Positions 56,201-64,000 of a stretch of DNA of 64,000 bases are shown here, piece by piece. The translations under genes were made by a program, and so were the position numbers. The stretch's first letter is position 1. Each line of letters starts with the position of its first letter. The DNA is from Bacteroidales bacterium UBA1309 (lineage in GTDB: Bacteria; Bacteroidota; Bacteroidia; Bacteroidales; Dysgonomonadaceae): assembly GCA_002307185.1 (NCBI GenBank), contig DBTT01000039.1:1-64000 (forward strand), written 5' to 3'. The notes beneath the pieces were generated by a model. It made no database searches. It was not told the DNA's origin and was given only the letters and a program-made list of their open reading frames with translations.

Positions 56201-56938
56201 AAAGTTGGAGAAAAATCAAAGTACAGCGCTTTGTGCCGCACAATAATATATGAACAAAAGATTCAATCAACGTCATATAAATTATTATTGAAATCTAGTC
56301 CTTGGTGGTACGAAGAGTTTGATTCTGAAAAATTATCTAAAGACAGAATTGCTATTTTAATAGAATCAGGTAAAGTTAATCCGACAATATCAAGTTATCA
56401 ATTTTTGAAAAGCAATTTCGTTGGAACTAATGTTTTGCTCCTTGAAAAGTATATGGAAATATTTGATGAAAAAATCAATGAAATTACAATAGACAGCTCT
56501 GATTTGAATCTTGTTTTAAAGTCGACTAAACTTTCGGCCAAGTATAAATTCTATATTTTGAATAGTTGTGAGGAAGATATTGTAATTGAAGAAACTGAGA
56601 ATTTAAGACTTATTGCGCAATTGCTTGTTGACAACGAATCTTACTCAATATCTGATAGTTTAAAATTATCCGTTATAACCGAAAAGAGCATATTCCCCAA
56701 AAACAGATTAATACTATTCAATAGGAATATAAATCTAATTAAAAAAGATATGCTTGAAGATTTTCTGACTTCAATGGGTGGAGCTTATGAAGAAATTACA
56801 AATACTAGTAAAAAAGCAATTCTAGTAGACAACACATTGAATCGAGAATTACTTAAGAACCTTATAAAACTTGCTTATATATCAACTTATTCTGAAAAAG
56901 AAAAGGGATTAAGAGTGAATCATAAACGAAGAGAATAA
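53252..56938 (+). CDS. YobI-like P-loop NTPase with intramembrane segments
   Basis: 1228 aa from ATG at 53252; an earlier TTG lies inside the hairpin and is rejected. HFNPLTPTEDAEECEVYLESIEWAL, NIAISGTYGSGKSS (Walker A, about 65-74), FLNISLATFKD and KTPDSRFKKIKKEST fit the YobI-type ATPase family. Two membrane helices (about 165-187 and 203-223) lie between Walker A and Walker B (VVIIEDLDRF, 272-281), as in KAP-like NTPases. The remaining 900 residues are helical, charged and unrecognised. Related NTPases are predicted components of bacterial conflict/defence systems. AT-rich, probably acquired. Confidence 0.82.
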   Translation: MQKLNYYIDRFYTWLRVAFQNKEAETINHFNPLTPTEDAEECEVYLESIEWALKKKKTIRNIAISGTYGSGKSSIIKTFIKRIHKSENFLKRIFKPTYQFLNISLATFKDTEIQQPQPDRNNATNDKELLRLIELSILQQLFFHEKNHKTPDSRFKKIKKESTWKLVLYTCLTLLSLLSILYLFFPKIFHTISIISSIKVDSIVVSHIASSIIIISVFLLILKSSRGLLSASIKKLNINNAEIEIDNGISKSILNNHLDEIIYFFEATKYNVVIIEDLDRFEQTEVFTKLREINLLINNSNKIKRDVVFIYAIKDDMFVDKDRAKFFDFMIPIIPVVDYSNSGNKLLKIIQQNNYNISHDLIDDLSLFIDDMRLLYNIMNEFYIYSNKLGQRFQNQLLAMIVYKNIFPNDFTKLSQNEGDLYNVISKKQDYIKASIADIDREISIKRENIIVRNEQKLRNIKELRALYILALINDIKASGFLGFNVGGNIVDNDVMYEDENFQVILKGSINYFHKDHYSSKTEKKHSFTFKNIESKVDSIYTYKQREELLDKDGINELRNKIKQLTKKKNDIQKSKIKDLLSNKQIIIEIESEKNDSETKKKNDLINILLRNGYINEDYSDYISIFHEGALTKSDYQFLINVKKEETTEYSYGIIKKEGLLKKVDDFAFEKPYVFNHGLIDFLLKTKSYEKKKEFLLKQLSNETSESIGFINEYIDNSAVVELFIKSLCHQWTNIWNYIRYKSQYTDERIDKYFRLIISHADVDDIEKIFEKEYDYLTNYSDFLNISLVKKGKLEQIIKRLNLKFRSIDIDSPKPLLEYLFKNDYYDINVEMFRTLMSFNNDFEANGFETANYGYILSKGNDYQIKYIESNIDEYVEFVYLKLVNNTKEKLIDYKRLLNHSKLNLYLAEEIIVKVETYIENISEIDDKEVIDLLFKYSRVKASWDNILHSFESQDNTFSNGLIEYFNTLSNAELLSKERMTTVKVGEKSKYSALCRTIIYEQKIQSTSYKLLLKSSPWWYEEFDSEKLSKDRIAILIESGKVNPTISSYQFLKSNFVGTNVLLLEKYMEIFDEKINEITIDSSDLNLVLKSTKLSAKYKFYILNSCEEDIVIEETENLRLIAQLLVDNESYSISDSLKLSVITEKSIFPKNRLILFNRNINLIKKDMLEDFLTSMGGAYEEITNTSKKAILVDNTLNRELLKNLIKLAYISTYSEKEKGLRVNHKRRE

Positions 56939-57035
56939 AAGCCGTGTAGGTAAAGAGGCATCTCATTCGTGCGGTAGCGATGTAGTTAGCAGGTTTCCCC
57001 CAAAAAGAAAAAAGACAACTTACAATATAAACAAT

Positions 57036-59105
57036 ATGATTAAAAGAGGAATTCAATTATCCAAAGAGTTTAAGGCTCAAGCTGCTAAAGCAATATTGGC
57101 AATCAATCTTTTTGCATTAACGTATTTAATAATTCTGTTGTTAGCTGTGTTGCTGACAGGTTTGTGCATAGCTGGAGGAGTTTTATTAATTTTAGTCAAG
57201 CCCATGTTTATTACAGTGGTATTGGGCGTAGGACTGGCAAGTTTGGGAGTATTGGTTTTGATCTTTTTACTCAAATTCATCTTTACATCTCATAAAGTAG
57301 ATCGTTCGCATCTGATTGAAATAAATGCACAACAAGAACCTGAATTATTTAAAATGATTCGGGAGATCGTTGAAAGTGTAGGGACAAACTTTCCCAAAAA
57401 AGTTTATTTGTCATCAGAGGTAAATGCAGCGGTGTTTTACGACTCTAATTTTTGGAGCATGTTTTTTCCGGTCAGAAAAAACTTATTAATTGGTTTGGGT
57501 TTAGTAAATACGGTAACAAAAGAAGAATTAAAAGCGATATTGTCGCACGAATTTGGTCATTTTTCTCAACGTTCGATGAAAGTTGGAAGTTATGTATATA
57601 ATGTGAATCAGGTAATTTTCAACATGCTTTTTGAAAATGAATCTTATAAAAGCCTTGTTCAAAGATGGGCAAATGTGAGCGGGTATTTTTCCATATTTGT
57701 AGTTATCGCAGGTAAAATAAATGAAGGGATCCAGTGGATTTTGAGGAAGCTGTATGTGGTTGTCAATAAAAGTTATCTTGGACTTTCACGAGAAATGGAG
57801 TTCCACGCAGATGAAATTGCAGCAAGCGTAATGGGATACGAGCCTTTGAAAAATTCATTATTAAGGATGACATTGGCAGACCATTCCCTGAATAATGTCT
57901 TGAATTTTTATGACAACAGGATTTCTGAAAATATCAAAAGCGAGAATTTGTACCAAGACCAATCATCGGTTATTCATTTTGTTGCTGAATTAAATAGTAT
58001 CCCTAAAAAAAATGGACTTCCATACATTTCGTTAGAAGAACAAAGTAAATACAACAAATCGAAATTAGTTATTATAGACCAATGGGCTTCCCATCCAACC
58101 ACAGAAGAAAGGATAAAACGATTGGAAAAGAACGGTTTTTCAGTAAAATACGATTCTGATGTACCGGCGAATAGCATATTTAATGATATTTTCAAAACGC
58201 AAAAACAAGTCACGGACAAGTTGTTTGGGACTATTCGTTATGAAGCAGAAAAGAAAGAAATTACAGAGGAAGAATTTCTTGAGGAATATAAAAGAGAAAT
58301 TTTATCTAATTCATTTCCTAAAATTTACAATGGTTATTATGACAACAAGAGTCCTATAAGTTTTGAATTGAATGATGACAACCCCATTTCTGATAAAATT
58401 ACGGTTGATGAATTATTTTCTGATGAAAAAGTAGATTTAGTTTATACATCTGTTGCATTACAAAATGACATTCAAACACTAACAAATATATCAAACAAGG
58501 AAATTTTAGTCAAAACTTTTGATTATAATGGAGTTCGGTTTAAAAGTAAAAACTCTGAAAAGCTCATTGAAGAGCTCAAACCTCAACTGGCACAACTAAA
58601 CGAGCAAATAAAGATGAATGATTTGGAAATCTATCATTACTTCAGAGGATTGGAACAACAGCAAAACAAAGCAAGTGAATTAGAACAACTTTATACCGAG
58701 TTTTTTGAATTTGATAAAAACTTCGATTCTAAATATGAAATTTATACCAAACTCACAAACGATTTGCAATTTACCAGTGTGAAAACGCCATTTGAAGAAA
58801 TTAGAGCTAACTTCAAAAGGATTGAACGGACAGAAGAGTTATTGAAAACTGAAATTAGTCAATTATTAAGTGACGCTCTATTTGAGACGGAAATTACATT
58901 GGATATAAAAGAAAAATTAGAGAAGTACACATCCACAACACTTGAGTATTTTGGAGGTATCTCCTATTTTGACGAAAACCTACATATACTGTATTCCGCA
59001 GTAAATAGTTACGGTTACCTATTATCAAGAAAGTATTTTCTGATGAAAAGGAAACTATTGACATACCAAGAAGCATTAATAAAAAAAGCACATACAACAC
59101 AGTAA
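57036..59105 (+). CDS. Membrane-anchored M48-family zinc metallopeptidase
   Basis: 689 aa. Two membrane segments at about 20-50 and 55-82 precede the peptidase domain with zinc motif HEFGH (171-175) and the third-ligand region EFHADE (255-260). Residues 390-680 form a long charged, partly coiled-coil extension not found in HtpX. GTTAGCAGG lies 45 bp upstream. M48 peptidases process or degrade membrane proteins; beside a YobI-like NTPase it may act as an effector, but this is inferred from position. AT-rich like the two genes before it. Confidence 0.85.
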   Translation: MIKRGIQLSKEFKAQAAKAILAINLFALTYLIILLLAVLLTGLCIAGGVLLILVKPMFITVVLGVGLASLGVLVLIFLLKFIFTSHKVDRSHLIEINAQQEPELFKMIREIVESVGTNFPKKVYLSSEVNAAVFYDSNFWSMFFPVRKNLLIGLGLVNTVTKEELKAILSHEFGHFSQRSMKVGSYVYNVNQVIFNMLFENESYKSLVQRWANVSGYFSIFVVIAGKINEGIQWILRKLYVVVNKSYLGLSREMEFHADEIAASVMGYEPLKNSLLRMTLADHSLNNVLNFYDNRISENIKSENLYQDQSSVIHFVAELNSIPKKNGLPYISLEEQSKYNKSKLVIIDQWASHPTTEERIKRLEKNGFSVKYDSDVPANSIFNDIFKTQKQVTDKLFGTIRYEAEKKEITEEEFLEEYKREILSNSFPKIYNGYYDNKSPISFELNDDNPISDKITVDELFSDEKVDLVYTSVALQNDIQTLTNISNKEILVKTFDYNGVRFKSKNSEKLIEELKPQLAQLNEQIKMNDLEIYHYFRGLEQQQNKASELEQLYTEFFEFDKNFDSKYEIYTKLTNDLQFTSVKTPFEEIRANFKRIERTEELLKTEISQLLSDALFETEITLDIKEKLEKYTSTTLEYFGGISYFDENLHILYSAVNSYGYLLSRKYFLMKRKLLTYQEALIKKAHTTQ

Positions 59106-59150
59106 CTTATGTGAAACTATAAGAAGACAGACAAGGGAAAGCAATTTAGG

Positions 59151-59181
59151 TTCGGGTTTGTTTCTATTTGTGACACCCGAA
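59151..59181 (+). terminator. Hairpin after the M48 gene
   Basis: TTCGGGT (59151-59157)/ACCCGAA (59175-59181), 46 bp after the stop, without a clear U-tract. Confidence 0.4.
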
Positions 59182-59258
59182 CAAATTTCAAACAAAAAAG
59201 GTGGGAGTGTATCATCTACAATCCAACCCCCGTATTTCAGAAGAATTATATCTTTTAG

Positions 59259-59375
59259 CTTTTACAGCCCCTTCTTGATCGCTTCTGTTTCTTTTTCATA
59301 ACCCGGCTTTTCGAGCAAGGCAAACATGTTTTTCTTGTAAGCTTCCACACCCGGTTGGTCGAACGGATTGACAGG
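59259..59375 (-). pseudogene. Duplicated 3' end of pgi
   Basis: 117 bases that align with 60214-60330 at about 90% (11 differences by eye), same orientation. Translated on the minus strand they give VNPFDQPGVEAYKKNMF, then ALLEKPGYEKETEAIKKGL and stop, matching the last 37 codons of pgi except one residue. Similarity ends sharply at both sides: about 5 bp after the stop codon, and 8 bp before the higA stop. Confidence 0.85.
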
Positions 59376-59383
59376 AACAAATA

Positions 59384-59731
59384 TCAAAGCACGGTGGCTG
59401 CCACTTTCCGTATTTGAGCAAGGCGATCGGCAAACGGTTTATTTTGTTTTGCCACCTGCAAGTTGTAACGCGCCTGCATTTTTATAGACATTTCTGCCTC
59501 GATGCCCAATACTGCTTCAAACAACAAGGCATATTCGGCTGTTACGGGACGTTTTGCGTTCAACACTTCGTTGAGAACGGAATATGCAACGCCCATTTGT
59601 GCTGCAAGTTTGCGCTGAGATATCCCACGGGACTCAATTTCTTCTTTTAGAATTTCGCCCGGATGCGTTGGTTCATACGGCGTAAGATTGTTTGCTATCA
59701 TGTGGGGATCAACCCCTTCTATCGTTACCAT
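59384..59731 (-). CDS. higA: HigA-family antitoxin
   Basis: 115 aa (or 105 from Met at 59701). PTHPGEILKEEIESRGISQRKLAAQMGVAYSVLNEVLNAKRPVTAEYALLFEAVLGIEAEM is the XRE helix-turn-helix of the HigA addiction-module family (key: HPGEILKEE, GISQRKLA, LNAKRPVT). It binds and represses its own promoter and neutralises HigB. It lies downstream of the toxin gene, the usual HigBA order, and here that toxin is frameshifted, so the antitoxin is orphaned. Confidence 0.86.
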   Translation of the reverse strand: MVTIEGVDPHMIANNLTPYEPTHPGEILKEEIESRGISQRKLAAQMGVAYSVLNEVLNAKRPVTAEYALLFEAVLGIEAEMSIKMQARYNLQVAKQNKPFADRLAQIRKVAATVL

Positions 59732-59738
59732 AACATTC

Positions 59739-60055
59739 CTATTTATAATGGTTTGACAATTCTAAAATATTGCACACAGTGGCAACAGATTCAACACCGT
59801 TGTTTGTTAACGTAAATTCGATGCGGTACTGGTGTTTACCCTGATCGAAGAAAGACCTGCCTTATTGCCTTTCAACACTTCGTAATTCAATGCGTTCATC
59901 ACATACAATGCCTCTATTTTACTCACATCAAGAAGTGTATCGATGCAACGCTTATATTTTCGTACTATTTCGGGTTGGAAGCGATACTTTTTATCGTCCG
60001 TTTTGCCCGTTTCGTACAGGTCACGCAAATATTCCTTTTCAAAAGTTACAATCAT
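59739..60055 (-). pseudogene. higB: HigB-type toxin, broken by a frameshift
   Basis: From ATG 60055 the frame reads MIVTFEKEYLRDLYETGK ... NALNYEVLKGNKAGLSSIRVN and then ends after seven unrelated codons. One base out of register the family sequence resumes as HQYRIEFTLTNNG and VESVATVCNILELSNHYK, stopping at 59739-59741. A single missing base near 59833-59836 explains the break. RelE/HigB toxins are ribosome-dependent mRNA interferases; the C-terminal part lost carries the catalytic HxYRIEF region, so the product should be inactive. Confidence 0.82.
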
Positions 60056-60076
60056 GCCACTTTCATTTCTTCAGGA

Positions 60077-60107
60077 CAAAGTTAGTGATAAGTTTTCCGT
60101 TCGCAAA
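60077..60107 (-). promoter_or_regulatory. Promoter of higBA
   Basis: On the minus strand: -33 TTTG (60107-60104), 19-bp spacer, -7 TAACTTTG (60084-60077), 21 bp upstream of the higB ATG. Good match to the Bacteroides consensus. Confidence 0.6.
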
Positions 60108-60150
60108 ATACAGAACACTGTTTTAAGCAAAAGATGGCCGCTTAGCAATC

Positions 60151-60192
60151 AAAAAAATTCCGGGCGGACAACTCAAAGTCATCCGCCCGGAA
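60151..60192 (-). terminator. Rho-independent terminator of the lysS-gpsA-pgi unit
   Basis: TTCCGGGCGGA (60158-60168)/TCCGCCCGGAA (60182-60192), a perfect 11-bp stem, with an A-run at 60151-60157 that is a U-tract on the minus strand. It lies 25 bp after the pgi stop and separates pgi from higBA. Confidence 0.85.
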
Positions 60193-60216
60193 TAGATATT
60201 TTAACAGTCGAAACTT

Positions 60217-61566
60217 TTACAGTTTCTTTTTTATCGCTTCTGTTTCTTTTTCATAACCTGGCTTTTCGAGCAAGGCAAACATGTTTTTCTTGTAAGCTTC
60301 CACACCGGGTTGGTCGAACGGGTTCACACCCAGGATGTAGCCGCTGATTCCGCAAGCTTTTTCGAAGAAGTAGATCAACTGACCGATGCTGTAAGCATTC
60401 AGAACAGGAACTACCACCTTGATATTGGGAACGCCGCCATCCACATGCGCTATTTGCGTGCCAAGTTCAGCCATTTTGTTGACGAAATCCACATTCTTTC
60501 CAGCCAAGAAGTTGAGACCGTCCAAGTTTTCCTCGTCGGAGGGAACCAGGAAGGAGTGATTTGGTTTGGCGATAGAAAGTACTGTTTCGAAGATGCTTCT
60601 TTCCCCTTCTTGAATCCATTGTCCCATGGAGTGAAGGTCGGCGGTGAAGTCAACGGAAGCATTAAAAATCCCCTTGTTGTCTTTGCCTTCGCTTTCGCCG
60701 TAAAGCTGTTTCCACCATTCTGCAAAATAGTGCAATTTGGGGTGGAAGTTAGCCAATATTTCGATTTTCTTTCCTTTCTTGTAGAGTTCGTTGCGAACCA
60801 CGGCGTATTGTTCCGACAAGTTTTCTTCAAATGGAACGGAAGGGGCTGTCTTTTCTTCCAACAAACGGGCTCCGGCCACCAATTCCTTGATGTCGATCCC
60901 GGCAATAGCAATCGGAAGCAATCCCACAGGAGTCAACACCGAGTAGCGACCTCCCACATTGTCAGGAATCACATATTTCTTGTATCCCTCTTTGGTAGCC
61001 AAAGTGAACAAAGCTCCACGTGCAGCATCCGTAACGGCTACAATACGCGACTTGGCCTCTTCTTTTCCTACCGATTTTTCCAATTGAGACTTCAAAATGC
61101 GGAATGCCAAAGCTGGTTCGGTGGTAGTTCCTGATTTGGAAATATTGATGATCCCGAATGATTTTCCTTGCAGGTATTCAGTCAATTCCACCAAATAATC
61201 TTCGCCAATGTTGTTTCCAGCATAAAGGATGACAGGCGATTTACGCTCTTTTTGCAACCAGTCGAAAGAACTGGACAAAGCGTCAATCACGGCGCGTGAA
61301 CCAAGATAGCTACCTCCGATTCCGACTAAAACCACTACTTCGCATTTCGCACGAAGAGCGTCGGCGGTTGCTTGGATGTCGGTCAAATCAGCATCCGTAA
61401 TAGAAGAAGGAAGAGTGAGCCATCCAAGAAAATCGTTACCTTTTCCGGAACCATTGTGCAACGTTTCGTTGCTTTTCTTTGCCAATGCGGCTTGTGCATC
61501 AATTTCTGCCTGACTTACAAAACCCAGGGTTTTGCTGTAGTCTAAACGAATTACTTTTTCCATCAT
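60217..61566 (-). CDS. pgi: Glucose-6-phosphate isomerase
   Basis: 449 aa (MM start; second Met at 61563 possible), the usual size in Bacteroidota. VVLVGIGGSYLGSRAVI, INISKSGTTTEPALAFRIL (PGI signature 1 region), DNVGGRYSVLTPVGLLPIAIAG (key: GGRYSVLTPVGLL) and GVNPFDQPGVEAYKKN are classical. It interconverts glucose-6-P and fructose-6-P and so also supplies the substrate for the inositol synthase in this window. The last 37 codons are duplicated at 59259-59375. Confidence 0.95.
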   Translation of the reverse strand: MMEKVIRLDYSKTLGFVSQAEIDAQAALAKKSNETLHNGSGKGNDFLGWLTLPSSITDADLTDIQATADALRAKCEVVVLVGIGGSYLGSRAVIDALSSSFDWLQKERKSPVILYAGNNIGEDYLVELTEYLQGKSFGIINISKSGTTTEPALAFRILKSQLEKSVGKEEAKSRIVAVTDAARGALFTLATKEGYKKYVIPDNVGGRYSVLTPVGLLPIAIAGIDIKELVAGARLLEEKTAPSVPFEENLSEQYAVVRNELYKKGKKIEILANFHPKLHYFAEWWKQLYGESEGKDNKGIFNASVDFTADLHSMGQWIQEGERSIFETVLSIAKPNHSFLVPSDEENLDGLNFLAGKNVDFVNKMAELGTQIAHVDGGVPNIKVVVPVLNAYSIGQLIYFFEKACGISGYILGVNPFDQPGVEAYKKNMFALLEKPGYEKETEAIKKKL

Positions 61567-61679
61567 TTTTTATATCGGTTATTGGTGTTTGAATTCCACA
61601 ATATATTTCTCTTAAATTTGCAGATTTTCGGATTTGCAATCTATATAAGTTCTCAGCCTCGGCTTCTAAAACGTTTTTA

Positions 61680-62678
61680 TCAGATTAATGTTTTCTCCCG
61701 CAACGTTTTTATTTCTGCCGGAGCAGAGGCATTTTCATACAGTATGCGGTGGATAGCCTCGACAATCGGGATACGCACTTTGTATTTTTCATTCATCTCT
61801 ATCACACACTTGGTGCCGTAATACCCTTCAGCAATCATCTGCATTTCCAGTTGTGCCGCCTTCACGGAATATCCTTTGCCAATCATGGTACCGAATGTGC
61901 GGTTGCGGCTAAAGCTGGAATAAGCCGTCACCAACAAATCCCCGAGATAAGCCGAACTGTAGATGTTACGTTTGGATGGATTCACCACATTAATGAAACG
62001 ATCCATTTCCATCACTGCATTGGATACCAAAACTGCCAAGAAATTGTCCCCATACTTCAACCCGTGACAAATTCCGGCGGCAATAGCATATACATTTTTC
62101 AACACGGCAGCCAATTCAATGCCATCCACATCGTGCGAAATGGAAGTTTTAACAAACCTTGTGGTAAAAATCCCTGCCAATGTGCAAGCCTTTTCATTTT
62201 CCACACAAGCAATCGTGGGATAAGTCTGTCTTTCCAAGGCAATCTCCTCCGCATGGCAAGGGCCACCAATGATAGCAATATTTTGGGTAGGCACCTGATA
62301 ATATTTAGTCAGGTAATCGGTAACCAGCAAATTTTCAGGGTGAATAATACCCTTGATGGCCGACACAATAAATTTATCGCTGATGCCCACTTTGAGTTTC
62401 TCCAAATGCGATTTGAGGAATGGCGAAGGCACCGAAATCACCAAGGTGTCGGAATTTTCAACCACTTCGGTTATATCGGAATAGAATGTAATCCTATCCA
62501 AATTAAACTCTACCGTTGTGAGGTAGGATGGATTGTGCCCCAACTTTTTGAATTCTTCAATTTGTTCGGGACGACGCATATACCAGTTGATGTGTTTTTG
62601 GGTCATCAACAAGATTTTAGCCAAAGCCGTAGCCCAGGTACCACCTCCTAAGACAGCTATTTTTCCGGGGAAATTCAT
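61680..62678 (-). CDS. gpsA: NAD(P)H-dependent glycerol-3-phosphate dehydrogenase
   Basis: 332 aa from ATG at 62678, just 5 bp after the lysS stop; earlier in-frame codons overlap lysS. The Rossmann start IAVLGGGTWATALAKIL, SAIKGI, IGGPCHAEEIA, AVLKNVYAIAAGICHGLKYGDN (key: LKNVYAIAAG) and YLGDLLVTAYSSFSRNRTFG are GpsA motifs. It makes glycerol-3-phosphate for phospholipid synthesis. Middle gene of lysS-gpsA-pgi. Confidence 0.94.
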   Translation of the reverse strand: MNFPGKIAVLGGGTWATALAKILLMTQKHINWYMRRPEQIEEFKKLGHNPSYLTTVEFNLDRITFYSDITEVVENSDTLVISVPSPFLKSHLEKLKVGISDKFIVSAIKGIIHPENLLVTDYLTKYYQVPTQNIAIIGGPCHAEEIALERQTYPTIACVENEKACTLAGIFTTRFVKTSISHDVDGIELAAVLKNVYAIAAGICHGLKYGDNFLAVLVSNAVMEMDRFINVVNPSKRNIYSSAYLGDLLVTAYSSFSRNRTFGTMIGKGYSVKAAQLEMQMIAEGYYGTKCVIEMNEKYKVRIPIVEAIHRILYENASAPAEIKTLREKTLI

Positions 62679-62683
62679 AGTAT

Positions 62684-64000
62684 TTATTTTTGGATAGAGG
62701 AGGCAGCAGCACTGCCGTTCACCCACTCCGTCACTTGGTCAACAGTCACATTGGTGTAACCCAATTTATATTTTTTGTTCAATCCGCACACGTCTTGATG
62801 CACTTTCTGAGGATTCACTCCACTCAAGTCGGACACCAACAAATATCCGGCTTTTTGCAAAACAGCCACCCACTCTTCAGGCACACCAATTGCCTCAAAT
62901 TTCGCTACGGAATCTTTTTGAACCACTTTTTCGGGACGCATTTGAGGAAAGAGCAACACTTCTTGGATGGAAGTTTGTCCAGTTAGCAACATCACCAATC
63001 GATCCATACCGATTCCCATTCCCGATGTGGGAGGCATACCGTACTCCAGGGCACGCAAAAAATCCTGGTCGATAAACATGGCTTCGTCGTCTCCTTTTTC
63101 TGAAAGGCGAAGTTGGTCTTCGAAACGAGAACGCTGGTCAATAGGGTCGTTCAACTCGGAATAAGCATTTGCCAATTCCTTGCCGTTGACCATCAATTCG
63201 AAACGTTCCGTAAGTTCCGGATTGTGGCGGTGTCGCTTGCACAAGGGAGACATTTCGATCGGATAGTCGGTGATGAAAGTTGGCTGGATGTAGTTTCCTT
63301 CACATTTTTCGCCGAAGATCTCGTCGATCAATTTGCCCTTGCCCATCGTTTCGTTGGCTTCGATTCCCAATTGCGAGCATACGTCGCGAAGTTGTTCTTC
63401 ATTCATGCCGTTGATGTCAAATCCGGTGAAATGCTTGATGGCATCAATCATGGTGGCACGGGCAAACGGAGCTTTGAAGCTGATCATTTGTTCGCCCACC
63501 TTCACATCGGTTGTCCCCAAGACTTCCAAGCAGATGTATTCAATCATCTTTTCGGTGAATTCCATCATCCAGTTGTAGTCCTTGTAGGAAACATATATTT
63601 CCATTGCCGTGAATTCCGGGTTGTGCGTGCGGTCCATCCCTTCGTTGCGGAAGTTTCTGGAAAACTCATACACTCCTTCAAATCCACCAACAATTAATCT
63701 TTTCAAATAGAGTTCATTGGCGATACGCAAATAGAGCGGAATGTCCAAAGCGTTGTGGTGCGTGATAAACGGACGGGCAGAAGCACCTCCGGCAATCGGC
63801 TGCAAAACAGGCGTATCCACTTCGATGTAGCCACGCTCGTTGAAGAACTGGCGCATCGAGTTGAAGATTTTGGTGCGTTTCAAGAAAATATCTTTCACCC
63901 CTTCGTTCACTACCAAATCCACATAACGTTGGCGGTAACGCATTTCCGGATCGGTAAAACCGTCGTAGGTGACACCGTCCTTCACTTTCACCACAGGTAG
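62684..64000 (-). CDS. lysS: Lysyl-tRNA synthetase, class II (5' partial)
   Basis: About 439 codons are visible; the frame is open to the window edge, so the N-terminal OB-fold part is missing. Class II motifs: FTDPEMRYRQRYVDLVVN, motif 2 FRNEGMDRTHNPEFTAMEIY (key: RNEG, HNPEF), and motif 3 GMGIGMDRLVMLLTGQTSIQEVLLFPQMRP (key: GIGMDRL). After the normal end (FPQMRPE) there is a 70-residue extra C-terminal domain (IGVPEEWVAVLQKAGYLLVSDL...), a helical extension typical of Bacteroidota LysRS. Confidence 0.95.
   Translation of the reverse strand, partial: LPVVKVKDGVTYDGFTDPEMRYRQRYVDLVVNEGVKDIFLKRTKIFNSMRQFFNERGYIEVDTPVLQPIAGGASARPFITHHNALDIPLYLRIANELYLKRLIVGGFEGVYEFSRNFRNEGMDRTHNPEFTAMEIYVSYKDYNWMMEFTEKMIEYICLEVLGTTDVKVGEQMISFKAPFARATMIDAIKHFTGFDINGMNEEQLRDVCSQLGIEANETMGKGKLIDEIFGEKCEGNYIQPTFITDYPIEMSPLCKRHRHNPELTERFELMVNGKELANAYSELNDPIDQRSRFEDQLRLSEKGDDEAMFIDQDFLRALEYGMPPTSGMGIGMDRLVMLLTGQTSIQEVLLFPQMRPEKVVQKDSVAKFEAIGVPEEWVAVLQKAGYLLVSDLSGVNPQKVHQDVCGLNKKYKLGYTNVTVDQVTEWVNGSAAASSIQK

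Noticed and set aside
60310..62651. Long open frames antisense to pgi and gpsA (about 270 and 300 codons)
   Set aside because: They mirror strongly conserved enzymes on the opposite strand and carry no domain signal of their own.
1..64000. tRNA, rRNA or CRISPR features
   Set aside because: Reading the intergenic regions on both strands showed no cloverleaf with conserved T-loop, no rRNA-like tract and no regularly spaced repeats.

Overview
The window reads as chromosome of a Bacteroidales bacterium (phylum Bacteroidota). The evidence is a fimbrillin-type surface protein, a DUF5686 outer-membrane protein, a DUF4835/PorD-type protein, a split lipoprotein 5'-nucleotidase, many candidate promoters with the Bacteroides -7 box TAnnTTTG, and housekeeping neighbourhoods such as lysS-gpsA-pgi and rlmN-pdxA. 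No species can be named. No rRNA, tRNA, CRISPR array, complete transposon or integrase other than xerD was found.

Layout. 1-2.5 kb: 3' part of a fimbrillin-like gene, a DUF4469 remnant, then about 1.2 kb of non-coding DNA packed with palindromes and hairpins. 2.5-8 kb (minus strand): exported hydrolases, namely a 5'-nucleotidase C-domain lipoprotein, a metallophosphatase, a GH3/serine-hydrolase fusion and a D-Ala-D-Ala dipeptidase, which suggest envelope or muropeptide and nucleotide salvage. 8-17 kb: SGNH esterase, CocE-type hydrolase, two unknown genes plus an aminotransferase, an amino-acid permease and a membrane pyrophosphatase. 17.7-25 kb: ettA, DUF5686, DUF4835, DUF3332, pepE and a small phosphoesterase. 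25.6-31.7 kb: a four-gene hexuronate operon (uxaC, exuT-like, uxaB, uxaA). 32-37.8 kb: divIC-like gene, an exported phosphodiesterase, xerD, and a hemerythrin/LuxR pair. 38-50.8 kb, all minus strand: inositol-3-phosphate synthase, an SNF2 ATPase, an acyltransferase, then an Aur1-like PAP2 protein, a CDP-alcohol phosphotransferase, GtrA and PgpA. The ino1 and phospholipid genes together look like a split inositol (sphingo)lipid locus. pdxA and rlmN follow. 60-64 kb: pgi, gpsA and lysS.

The most unusual stretch is 50.9-60.2 kb. It is a conspicuously AT-rich accessory island with three large genes on the plus strand: an unknown membrane protein, a YobI-like P-loop NTPase with membrane segments inside its ATPase domain, and a membrane-anchored M48 peptidase. 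A large attC-like imperfect hairpin separates the first two, and GTTAGC-type ends precede the first and third. The island ends against a second copy of the last 37 codons of pgi, and a higBA toxin-antitoxin module with a frameshifted toxin lies between that copy and intact pgi. This looks like cassette-style accumulation of probable defence or conflict genes downstream of pgi. The functional claim is inference; the repeat structure and the frameshift can be read directly.
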